A stretch of 34,560 nucleotides of DNA. Source: a virus. A model generated the notes under the pieces. It was not told where the DNA came from, searched no databases, and saw nothing but the letters and a program-made list of their open reading frames with translations. Of the stretch, positions 22,697-29,002 are shown in pieces. The stretch's first letter is position 1. Each line of letters starts with the position of its first letter. A program made the translations under genes and the position numbers. The stretch lies in the IMG/VR virus record IMGVR_UViG_3300032293_000111, positions 1 through 34,560 of that record; one strand, written 5' to 3'.

Positions 22697-23446
22697 CTAC
22701 GGTAGGGGGGGAGCATGGTCCCTTTTCAATATGGCATCGATTGCCTGCCTGCGAAATGCACTGATTCTATGCGGCGGCTCTCTGCTTGTGCCTGCTACAG
22801 AGCGAAGGGTAGCCAGTACGATGTCGTCAAGTACAGGCACAGTAACCCCTGCCGCTGCTAACTCAGCAATGACTACCTCATCCTCGGGAGTTGCAATCCT
22901 GCTAAAACCTGCTTGGCGATTGAGAGATATCCATCTTGCGATATATGCTCTTCCAACTAGCTCCTCACCCTTACTCTCACTTGCCGTTACTGCAACATTG
23001 TTAAATGCTTCTTTGTCCTGATTTAACAATTCGATGGTTTCCTTTTCCTTCCAAGCTTGCAAGGTTGGCGGCAAGTCTTCGAACTTGATCGAATCCATCA
23101 GGTTACTATTTGACAATGTTTCATCATAGACAACCCTGATGATCTGCGCTGTCTTGCCGTAGCTATGATTCTTGACTACCTTGAAATAACCTAGCTCTCT
23201 CAAGATTCTTATCTGCCTGCCTGCTGCCTGTCTTGATACGCCGAGGGCTTTGCCTACGTTGGCATGGCTCGGCCAACATAAGCCTGCTCTGTTCGCATAA
23301 CTGCATACTGTTAGCAATACGCGCATTGCCGCTGGTCTTATCCTTCTGTCTGCTGCTGCTCTGATCGGCACAATCGAATACTTCCGCAAATCCTGCGGTC
23401 TATGCTGCTTAATGATCGGTTCATCCGGTAGTTCAAAGCTTTGCAT
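22697..23446 (-). CDS. Winged-helix DNA-binding protein, candidate replication initiator
   Basis: The 249-aa protein has a helix-turn-helix/winged-helix domain at residues about 30-110 (RVLLTVCSYANRAGLCWPSH, then VGKALGVSRQAAGRQIRILR, then ELGYFKVV). This HTH_36-like type is found in phage and plasmid replication initiators and in regulators. The C-terminal half is helical and of no family I know. No helicase or helicase loader is seen nearby. The ATG overlaps the upstream RHH gene by 14 bases. A run of seven C residues lies three codons before its stop. Confidence 0.72.
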   Translation of the reverse strand: MQSFELPDEPIIKQHRPQDLRKYSIVPIRAAADRRIRPAAMRVLLTVCSYANRAGLCWPSHANVGKALGVSRQAAGRQIRILRELGYFKVVKNHSYGKTAQIIRVVYDETLSNSNLMDSIKFEDLPPTLQAWKEKETIELLNQDKEAFNNVAVTASESKGEELVGRAYIARWISLNRQAGFSRIATPEDEVVIAELAAAGVTVPVLDDIVLATLRSVAGTSREPPHRISAFRRQAIDAILKRDHAPPLP

Positions 23447-23615
23447 TAGTTATCATCCTACTAAGTTTGTCTTCAGTACTCTCTCTGCTGCGGTAATATT
23501 CCCGTACTGCCGCTTCAACAATGCTCACCCTTGACCTGCGTTGATCTGCCGCAAGCTTGTCGAGCATTTCCCTAACTTCGGGGCGCAACCTTAATAGAGT
23601 AGCCTTATGTGTCAT
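23433..23615 (-). CDS. Ribbon-helix-helix transcriptional regulator
   Basis: This 60-aa protein (ATLLRLRPEVREMLDKLAAD, then RRSRVSIVEAAVREYYR) has the strand-helix-helix pattern of CopG/Arc-type repressors. It is the first gene of the leftward early transcript, lies next to divergent promoters, and its start codon sits inside one copy of a 10-bp direct repeat. Autoregulation and control of the rightward promoter are therefore likely inferences. Confidence 0.82.
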   Translation of the reverse strand: MTHKATLLRLRPEVREMLDKLAADQRRSRVSIVEAAVREYYRSRESTEDKLSRMITNAKL

Positions 23616-23670
23616 TTGCGGAATCTATCACAATGCAGGCAATGATTAAAATATATTACTTGTCATTTGC
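23610..23670. repeat. Pair of 10-bp direct repeats, candidate operators
   Basis: TGTCATTTGC occurs at 23610-23619 and 23661-23670, 51 bp apart, about five helical turns. The first copy covers the RHH start codon; the second overlaps the -35 of the rightward promoter and the -35 of the leftward promoter. Confidence 0.6.
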
Positions 23671-23673
23671 CAA
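23645..23673 (-). promoter_or_regulatory. Leftward early promoter (sigma70-type)
   Basis: On the minus strand TTGGCA (23668-23673, 5 of 6) and TTTAAT (23645-23650, 5 of 6) are separated by 17 bases. It points at the RHH gene, 30 bases downstream of the -10, and overlaps the rightward promoter. Confidence 0.62.
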
Positions 23674-23687
23674 GCAATGCCTATACT
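23660..23687 (+). promoter_or_regulatory. Rightward early promoter (sigma70-type)
   Basis: TTGTCA (23660-23665, 5 of 6) and TATACT (23682-23687, 5 of 6) are separated by 16 bases. It drives the rightward block beginning at 23736. The -35 shares bases with the second direct repeat. Confidence 0.62.
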
Positions 23688-23735
23688 CCAATCCGTAGCA
23701 CTTGATAAACGTCAACCATAAAAGGAAACGACATC

Positions 23736-23906
23736 ATGAAAGACTCAACAGCTCTCATCCTCTCATCACTAGTATTTTTCATCCTCACCATCTTCGCTGT
23801 CATCATTTCAGCCCCTGTTAGTGCCTGCGGAATTCTCTGCCTATGTGGTGCTGTATTGATGGGTGGCGGCTTCGTTGCTCTGAATCACGAACAATCGATA
23901 GTCTGA
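23736..23906 (+). CDS. Small membrane protein (56 aa)
   Basis: ATG at 23736 (AAAGGAAA nearby upstream) to TGA at 23906 encodes 56 aa with two hydrophobic stretches, about residues 6-26 (ALILSSLVFFILTIFAVII) and 30-48 (ACGILCLCGAVLMGGGFVAL). It is the first gene of the rightward transcript and is followed 12 bases later by the GP88-like gene. A two-helix inner-membrane protein, possibly a superinfection-exclusion or host-modifying peptide, is an inference. Confidence 0.65.
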   Translation: MKDSTALILSSLVFFILTIFAVIISAPVSACGILCLCGAVLMGGGFVALNHEQSIV

Positions 23907-23918
23907 TCGGGGGAACAA

Positions 23919-24563
23919 ATGAAGATATCTGTTACCTCAAAGCTTGATGGCATCCGTTCTTGGTCTTTGCAGGCCATTGATACCTGTCCCGGCTCTGTTG
24001 CCGCTCCGGGTGAACTTGTCGATGCTTGCAAGGGATGCTATGCAACGACAGGCAATTATCGCTTCGCTAATGTCAAGGCTCCAAGGCTACACAACCAAGA
24101 GGATTGGAAACGGATGACATGGTCGGATGACATGGTGGCCGAGCTATCCAAAGACAGGTTTTTCCGCTGGTTTGATTCAGGCGATATATATACCTTGGCT
24201 CTTGCTGAAAAGATTCTCGAAGTAATGAAGCGGACCCCTTGGTGCAATCATTGGCTACCGACCCGGATGTACAAGTTCCCGAAGTTCAGACAAGTATTGT
24301 CGGAAATGCAAGCATTGAAAAATGTTTCCGTGCGGTTCTCATCCGACAGCGTGACAGGCGACTATACCAAGGGCTTGCACGGCTCAGTGATTATCCCGAC
24401 AGCCGAAGATGTCAAGAAGGGGATGACACTTTGCCAAGCTTATGAAAACGAGGGCAAGTGTAACGGATGCCGAGCCTGCTACGACAAAAAGGTCAAGGTT
24501 ATTGCTTACCCGGCACATGGTAAGAAAATGCACAAAGTAATATCTATCAAGCTAGCTGCTTAA
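23919..24563 (+). CDS. GP88-like cysteine-rich protein
   Basis: This 214-aa protein (GGGGGA ribosome site) has eight cysteines: C23, C37 and C40 in CPGSVAAPGELVDACKGCYA, C109 in RTPWCNHWLPTR, and C172, C181, C184 and C187 in the C-terminal GKCNGCRACYDKK. FFRWFDSGDIYTLALAEKIL and NVSVRFSSDS look like strands and helices of a TIM-barrel. The layout matches phage GP88-type proteins, which I recall as radical-SAM-like in fold, but no canonical CxxxCxxC is present. An iron-sulphur or zinc site is likely; the activity is unknown. Confidence 0.7.
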   Translation: MKISVTSKLDGIRSWSLQAIDTCPGSVAAPGELVDACKGCYATTGNYRFANVKAPRLHNQEDWKRMTWSDDMVAELSKDRFFRWFDSGDIYTLALAEKILEVMKRTPWCNHWLPTRMYKFPKFRQVLSEMQALKNVSVRFSSDSVTGDYTKGLHGSVIIPTAEDVKKGMTLCQAYENEGKCNGCRACYDKKVKVIAYPAHGKKMHKVISIKLAA

Positions 24564-24583
24564 ACCTGAAAGGAAAATGCAAA

Positions 24584-24790
24584 ATGATTATCTTTAATTA
24601 CCCATCCAAAAAAGAACTCAAAGCTTCCATCGGCAAGCCTTTAAAGTACATCGAGACATCGATGTTTGGACCCGAATACAAGCCCGATGGGATGTTAACG
24701 GGTGCCAATAGACCGCACATTACCGGCCAAGGCAGAGAATTCTTTGCCAATGTCATCATGGAAAACGGATTGATAAAAGGGGTCAAATGA
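24584..24790 (+). CDS. Conserved small phage protein
   Basis: The 68-aa protein (FNYPSKKELKASIGKPLKYI, then ETSMFGPEYKPDGMLTGANR, then PHITGQGREFFANVIMENG) is of a type I recognise from several phage genomes, usually close to GP88-like genes, without a known function. AAAGGAAA precedes the start. It is separated from the GP88-like gene by 20 bases and overlaps the next microprotein as ATGA. Confidence 0.75.
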   Translation: MIIFNYPSKKELKASIGKPLKYIETSMFGPEYKPDGMLTGANRPHITGQGREFFANVIMENGLIKGVK

Positions 24791-24867
24791 ACATTCTCGA
24801 AATGATCGGAGGCTTTGTAGCTTTCCTGATAATGTGGGCTTTTCTTTTTGTATTGCTCTCGTTCTAA
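24787..24867 (+). CDS. Single-span membrane microprotein (26 aa)
   Basis: ATG at 24787 overlaps the previous TGA (ATGA) and the frame ends with TAA at 24867. The product, MNILEMIGGFVAFLIMWAFL plus six more residues, is one hydrophobic helix. Stop-start coupling and the position just before a terminator support expression. No family can be assigned at this size. Confidence 0.5.
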   Translation: MNILEMIGGFVAFLIMWAFLFVLLSF

Positions 24868-24901
24868 TACAGGCCCTACAAGCCATTTTCTTTGCAGCAC
24901 C

Positions 24902-24926
24902 AAGCCGGATGCCCTCCGGCTTTTTT
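24902..24926 (+). terminator. Intrinsic terminator in rightward block
   Basis: AAGCCGGA (24902-24909) pairs with TCCGGCTT (24915-24922) around a 5-base loop and is followed by T residues at 24921-24926. It divides the membrane/GP88-like genes from the recombination genes, which would need read-through or a promoter that I could not identify. Confidence 0.88.
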
Positions 24927-24955
24927 AAAGCCCTATAAACCGAAAGGAAGCCACC

Positions 24956-25147
24956 ATGCCTGTCTGCCTAGCCAAGCAACCCTCAATCCCTGTATCCCTT
25001 GCCGTAGTTCAGGAAATAAACCCGGACATTACCGAGCAGGACGCATACCAAGTATTGCATTTATTGCATTTATCAGAGCAACAAGGTTACTCAATCAATC
25101 ACTCAATGATTGAACGCATCATCGAACGCGTTATCTTTCCATTTTAA
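24956..25147 (+). CDS. Hypothetical protein upstream of the YqaJ exonuclease
   Basis: This 63-aa protein (SLAVVQEINPDITEQDAYQV, then LHLLHLSEQQGYSINHSMIERI) has AAAGGAAG before its ATG. It is hydrophobic and helical with no transmembrane span. It begins the segment after the terminator and lies 13 bases before the exonuclease gene. No family recognised. Confidence 0.65.
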   Translation: MPVCLAKQPSIPVSLAVVQEINPDITEQDAYQVLHLLHLSEQQGYSINHSMIERIIERVIFPF

Positions 25148-25160
25148 TAAGGGGTCTATC

Positions 25161-26117
25161 ATGGTCGGAAAAGTTACACCCAATACAATGCTCTCGGCTT
25201 CCCGCCTGCCTGCCGTCATGGGATACAGCAAATACAGAAGCCCAAATGACGAGCTACAAGCTGGCATAGAAGCTATAAACGGCATCGATTCAACATCACC
25301 ACAAAATGAAGCAATGCAGTGGGGTGACACGCTCGAGCGAATCATCATTGAAAAAGCAGCAGAGCGATTAGGCGTTACCGATCTGATAACTCATCACCCT
25401 GAACCTCGCTTCCACCCTTTGCTGCCGCTGGCCTGTAGCATAGATGCTGTAGCAAATGGCAACGCAATAGTGGTTTCCAATGACCCCGACAAGGGAATCA
25501 TGGTCATGGACGGCGACATCATGCAGCTAACCGGTGTCGGCATCATCGAAGCCAAGCTAACCTCAGTCGCTCCAGAACATACCCCAGCTTTGTACAGGGG
25601 ACCAATCCAACTACAGGCACAGATGGACATCACAGGCGCTAAATGGGGCGCTCTGGCAGTCCTCTATCGCGGTACAGAGTTACGGATTTTCCTTTTCAAA
25701 CCGCACGAGCCAACCCTTCGGGCCATCGAGAAAGCTACGCTCGACTTTCAACGTAGACTTGACATCTGGAAAGCAGAGAGGCATATTGACTACTATCCAC
25801 CTGTCAACAGTGATGATGCCAACAGAACATGGGGGACTGCCGAAGATGCCACAGTCCACCTAGCAGGTGAGTTCGAAACGTGGGCGCGAGACATCTACGA
25901 AGCCAAGCAGGACATCAAGCAATGCGAAGACATCATAGATGACAGAGAGAAACGTATCAAAGAAGCAATGCAAACAGCTACCAAAGCTGAGATCGGGAAG
26001 TACCAAGTAAGCTGGCCTATGCGCCACTACAAAGCAACAACAGAGCGAGTCATCCCCGCCAAAGAGGGTTACTCCATCAGGCAATCAAGCCTAACCATCA
26101 AGGAGAAAAAACAATGA
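25161..26117 (+). CDS. YqaJ-family viral recombinase/exonuclease
   Basis: I chose the ATG at 25161 (MVGKVTPNTMLSASRLPAVM) with AAGGGG upstream; a frame extension to 25110 would overlap the previous gene. The 318-aa protein has SASRLPAVMGYSKY (12-25), WGDTLE (54-59), D95 in CSIDAVA, E130 and K132 in GIIEAKLTS and PIQLQAQMD (148-156). These are the PD-(D/E)XK motifs of lambda-exonuclease-like YqaJ proteins. It resects double-stranded ends 5' to 3' to load the RecT-like partner encoded next. A C-terminal helical segment (about 240-285) is charged. Confidence 0.92.
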   Translation: MVGKVTPNTMLSASRLPAVMGYSKYRSPNDELQAGIEAINGIDSTSPQNEAMQWGDTLERIIIEKAAERLGVTDLITHHPEPRFHPLLPLACSIDAVANGNAIVVSNDPDKGIMVMDGDIMQLTGVGIIEAKLTSVAPEHTPALYRGPIQLQAQMDITGAKWGALAVLYRGTELRIFLFKPHEPTLRAIEKATLDFQRRLDIWKAERHIDYYPPVNSDDANRTWGTAEDATVHLAGEFETWARDIYEAKQDIKQCEDIIDDREKRIKEAMQTATKAEIGKYQVSWPMRHYKATTERVIPAKEGYSIRQSSLTIKEKKQ

Positions 26118-27136
26118 GCAATGTGACAGTCAGAAACGGATTCCTGCCGACAACATTTTCCGAAGCCAAGACCTTCGCAGGCGAACTAGCAGCATCCAAC
26201 CTAGTCCCCAAAGCCTATGCAGGTAAGCCACTGGATATCCTAGTCGCTATCCAATGGGGCAACGAGATTGGACTTGCACCCATGCAGGCTTTGCAAAACA
26301 TCAGCGTCATCAACGGCAAGCCATCAGTCTACGGTGACGCAGCAATGGCACTGGTGCAGGCACACCCAGCCTGTGAGGGCGTAGAAGAGTTCTTTGAGGG
26401 CGAAGGTACACCAAACCCTGTCGCCGTCTGTATCGCCCACAGAAGGGGCCGTAAGCCCGTCACAGCTAAGTTCTCAGTCGAGGACGCAAAGAGGGCAGGA
26501 CTGTGGAATAAACAAGGTCCTTGGACATCCTACCCAAAGAGAATGTTGCAAATGAGAGCCAGAGGTTTTGCTTTGAGGGATGCTTTCCCCGATGCACTGA
26601 AAGGACTCATCACCACAGAGGAAGCAGATGACTACCCAGCAGAAGCCAAGCAAGAAGCAAAAGACATCACGCCTAAGAATCCATTGGATGCTATCGCTTC
26701 GCCTGAAGTAATAGAACCTTCCTATCAGGAAGCCGCTGTAGAAGTGGTCGATGGTACAGTTACCGTTGAAGCAGAGGTAGTAGAAGTCGTCGCAGAACCA
26801 GAGGAACCAGAAACTTCTGGGGGTGGATGGCTTTTGTACACACCTCGCAAAGACCCGCAGGAACTATCGTCATTGGAAGAGTGGCTCAAAGAGTACAACG
26901 CGCTGGCAGACAAGACCGCTGGCGCAGGCAGGGCGGCACCCAGAGCAAGGATGACAGCCCTGCGTGAACTGCGAGAAGCCAACGATCCAACGATCAAGCG
27001 AACACCCACGCTAGTCAAGGTGGTGCTAACGCAAGGCCACCAGACCAGACTGGCTTGGCTAGGCCACCAGATGCGGGAAGAGGAAGGCAAATCTGACAAC
27101 GTGAAGGAAGATCATGGACCACAACGTCAAACTTGA
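26114..27136 (+). CDS. recT: RecT-family single-strand annealing protein
   Basis: The 340-aa protein has the RecT core: KTFAGELAASNLVPKAYAGK, then DILVAIQWGNEIGLAPMQAL, QNISVINGKPSVYGDAAMAL, FSVEDAKRAGLWNKQGPWTS and YPKRMLQMRARGFALRDAFP. It anneals complementary strands after resection by the exonuclease. The C-terminal 130 residues are acidic and then basic and fall outside the core. The ATG overlaps the exonuclease TGA, so the pair is translated together. Confidence 0.94.
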   Translation: MSNVTVRNGFLPTTFSEAKTFAGELAASNLVPKAYAGKPLDILVAIQWGNEIGLAPMQALQNISVINGKPSVYGDAAMALVQAHPACEGVEEFFEGEGTPNPVAVCIAHRRGRKPVTAKFSVEDAKRAGLWNKQGPWTSYPKRMLQMRARGFALRDAFPDALKGLITTEEADDYPAEAKQEAKDITPKNPLDAIASPEVIEPSYQEAAVEVVDGTVTVEAEVVEVVAEPEEPETSGGGWLLYTPRKDPQELSSLEEWLKEYNALADKTAGAGRAAPRARMTALRELREANDPTIKRTPTLVKVVLTQGHQTRLAWLGHQMREEEGKSDNVKEDHGPQRQT

Positions 27137-27341
27137 GATAGCAAAGCAGTATCTACGGGACCGCAAGAAGTACATATGCGAACAGGATCAGAGCGATCCG
27201 ACTCGCTTTGTTCCGCGCAAATCAGTAGAGACAGATGTCAAACAAACATGGGGAGAATACCAACATGAGCAAAATAAAAGTAAACAACAAGCCGCATCGC
27301 CTATTCGATTTTTTGATAGAAAGATTCGGTATCAGAAGTGA
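27114..27341 (+). CDS. Hypothetical protein overlapping recT and the HTH gene
   Basis: AAGGA five bases before the ATG supports translation. The 75-aa product begins DHNVKLEIAKQYLRDRKKYI. It overlaps recT by 23 bases and the HTH gene by 77 bases, so its C-terminal quarter may not be under normal constraint. I do not recognise a function. Confidence 0.5.
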   Translation: MDHNVKLEIAKQYLRDRKKYICEQDQSDPTRFVPRKSVETDVKQTWGEYQHEQNKSKQQAASPIRFFDRKIRYQK

Positions 27342-27483
27342 CTATCAGTTGTCACATATGCTAGAGGTCGGACCATCTGCCGTCAGCAAGTTCAGGTCAG
27401 GCAGGCCAGTCACAGCCAACCTCATCCTGAAAGTGCATGAGACATTCGATGTACCCATTAAAGACATCAAGGCACTCTTATGA
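27265..27483 (+). CDS. XRE-type helix-turn-helix protein
   Basis: I chose the ATG at 27265 (MSKIKVNNKPHRLFDFLIER) with GGGAG upstream; the open frame extends 10 codons earlier. The 72-aa protein has a helix-turn-helix at residues about 26-48 (SDYQLSHMLEVGPSAVSKFRSG) and NLILKVHETFDVPI after it. It is probably a small Cro/CI-type regulator acting on phage promoters. Its target is unknown. Confidence 0.8.
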   Translation: MSKIKVNNKPHRLFDFLIERFGIRSDYQLSHMLEVGPSAVSKFRSGRPVTANLILKVHETFDVPIKDIKALL

Positions 27484-27683
27484 TGAACATCGTCGCAATC
27501 GCCAGCATGATGGCGGTAATCTACTGGGGCGCTATCGTACTCGCTGACAAAAGCATCGGCGAGTACAAGCGTGGCTACAAGGACGGCATCTCAAGTCAAC
27601 AGAGAATAATCGATGAGCCAAAGTGCGAAGACAAGCGCAAACCTAAAGTGGTGCAGCGCCTGCAACAGCCACCGAGAGACTGA
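27480..27683 (+). CDS. Small single-span membrane protein
   Basis: The ATG overlaps the HTH gene TGA (ATGATG). The 67-aa product has a hydrophobic N-terminal helix at residues about 3-22 (NIVAIASMMAVIYWGAIVLA) followed by a charged tail with a Lys/Arg-rich end. An inner-membrane anchored N-in or signal-anchor protein is likely. No family recognised. Confidence 0.6.
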   Translation: MMNIVAIASMMAVIYWGAIVLADKSIGEYKRGYKDGISSQQRIIDEPKCEDKRKPKVVQRLQQPPRD

Positions 27684-27804
27684 CGGTGGCGAGTGGAAAG
27701 AGTGTAGAAGGACAAGACGCTGGGTCTGCCTATCGTGCAAAGAACTAAAGTCACCTAGTTTCTATGGAAAAAATAATGTTCTGCCTACACTGTGTGAACT
27801 TTAA
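27613..27804 (+). CDS. Zinc-ribbon-like small protein
   Basis: The 63-aa frame holds CSAC near residue 14 and CLSC near residue 39, with KEC between them, a spacing that suits a zinc ribbon. It overlaps the preceding membrane protein by 71 bases and the next gene by 29. No strong ribosome site is seen, so translation may depend on coupling. Function unknown. Confidence 0.5.
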   Translation: MSQSAKTSANLKWCSACNSHRETDGGEWKECRRTRRWVCLSCKELKSPSFYGKNNVLPTLCEL

Positions 27805-27988
27805 CCTGAGAGACTATCCGTCTCATGTTCGAGTCGGATTCGGTAGATGTATGGCAGCTGACTTGTATAGCAAAGGCGCTGTCTTCATGCCGATCCGAAC
27901 CGTTCATGAATGCGACAAGTACGACTCAGTAAAAGATGATGTGTTGATAAAAAGAAAGGAATGGAATGAGAGCCGCAAAGGTAGATGA
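27776..27988 (+). CDS. Cysteine-rich conserved phage protein
   Basis: I prefer the ATG at 27776 (MFCLHCVNFNLRD), with GGAAA five bases upstream, over the ATG at 27764. The 70-aa product has CLHC, then GFGRCMAADLYS, then RTVHECDKYD. This C-x2-C, C, C arrangement is a pattern I know from small proteins of proteobacterial phages, probably metal-binding. It overlaps the VRR-NUC gene by 23 bases. Confidence 0.68.
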   Translation: MFCLHCVNFNLRDYPSHVRVGFGRCMAADLYSKGAVFMPIRTVHECDKYDSVKDDVLIKRKEWNESRKGR

Positions 27989-28280
27989 CAACCAGAAGGA
28001 GATCGTCAAAGCATTGCGGACTCTTGGCTGTTCCGTTCAGCATCTGCATAGCGTAGGCGCTGGATGCCCGGACCTGCTCGTCGGCTATAAGGGGTTCAAC
28101 ATCCTGCTAGAAGTGAAGGACGGCAACAAGTCACCGTCGCAACAGAAGCTAACGCCAGACCAAATAATCTGGCATAGAGATTGGCGCGGCCATGTCAATG
28201 TTGTCAACAGTTCAGAGCAAGCAATCATAGCGGTACTCACAACAGCCAGAGACTTGTCGGATTTGGACGATCTGAAATGA
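27966..28280 (+). CDS. VRR-NUC domain nuclease
   Basis: The 104-aa protein is a stand-alone VRR-NUC domain: D36 in GAGCPDLLVG, E49 and K51 in NILLEVKDG, and QQ at 59-60 in SPSQQKLTPDQ. These are PD-(D/E)XK catalytic positions. Stand-alone phage members are thought to process branched or damaged DNA, often with recombination genes. AAAGGAA lies just before the start. Confidence 0.88.
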   Translation: MRAAKVDDNQKEIVKALRTLGCSVQHLHSVGAGCPDLLVGYKGFNILLEVKDGNKSPSQQKLTPDQIIWHRDWRGHVNVVNSSEQAIIAVLTTARDLSDLDDLK

Positions 28281-28318
28281 GTCTGTGGCGTAAGCGACAA
28301 CTAAACATAGGGAAAAAA

Positions 28319-28549
28319 ATGAATACAGAAGACATTATCCGCATGGCACGGGAGGCTGGATTCACAGAAGTCAAAGTGCAAGGATTTGAATTCCCAGTTT
28401 CTCTTTACACAGCAAGTATCCATGACATCAAACGGCTATTGGAAACGGAACGGGAGGAGTGCGCGAAGCTATGTGAGATGGTTGAAGATGATGACCTTTA
28501 CTTTGGTAGCCAATATGCTGCTGCTATCCGCGAAAGGGGTGCGCCATGA
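28319..28549 (+). CDS. Conserved small phage protein of unknown function
   Basis: The ATG at 28319 has AGGGAAA upstream and gives 76 aa: NTEDIIRMAREAGFTEVKVQ, then LLETEREECAKLCEMVEDDD, then AAAIRERG. The (E)REECAKLCE and AAIRxRG pattern is a frequent small phage protein type whose function is unknown to me. The frame extends further upstream but would overlap the nuclease gene. Confidence 0.68.
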   Translation: MNTEDIIRMAREAGFTEVKVQGFEFPVSLYTASIHDIKRLLETEREECAKLCEMVEDDDLYFGSQYAAAIRERGAP

Positions 28550-28582
28550 GACAGACATTCGAAGCCAAGCTGAAGGAAAAGA

Positions 28583-29002
28583 ATGCGCCCCATCTATGAG
28601 ACAGAGGCAGACCTAAAGCGAGAGAAAGAAGTGCAAGAAGCTTTGTACCTCATGTGGGAAGTGGACTTTCACAAGCTGCCTCGTGCCTACCATGTGGACT
28701 GGATGCTGACAAAGAAAGGACAAGCCAAAGGATTTGCTGAACTCAAGTGCCGAAACAATCCTCGCCGTCAGTATCCTACCTTGATGCTATCAATGCACAA
28801 ATGGATGCACGGCAAGGCAATGGCACAAGAGATTGGTGGCAAGTTCATTGTCATCGTCCGGTGGAGCGACGGTATCTTCTACCACAAGCAAGGCTGGTGC
28901 GATGTTACCTACGGCGTAGGCGGCAGGAAAGATAGAGGGGACAGTCAGGATATAGAACCAGTGGTCCATATCCCGACTGACTACTTCAGACGCGCTACTT
29001 AG
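28583..29002 (+). CDS. Predicted PD-(D/E)XK-type nuclease
   Basis: The 139-aa protein has D39 in YHVDWML followed 14 residues later by E53 and K55 in GFAELKCR, the D...ExK core of PD-(D/E)XK nucleases. MHKWMHGKAMAQEIGGKFIV follows as the helix and strand after the core. It is the last gene of the rightward block and its TAG overlaps the convergent Rz stop. Substrate unknown. Confidence 0.68.
   Translation: MRPIYETEADLKREKEVQEALYLMWEVDFHKLPRAYHVDWMLTKKGQAKGFAELKCRNNPRRQYPTLMLSMHKWMHGKAMAQEIGGKFIVIVRWSDGIFYHKQGWCDVTYGVGGRKDRGDSQDIEPVVHIPTDYFRRAT

Noticed and set aside
27825-27850. GTTCGAGTC-like T-loop suggesting a tRNA
   Set aside because: No acceptor stem, D-arm or anticodon arm can be formed around it, and it lies inside a conserved cysteine-rich protein.
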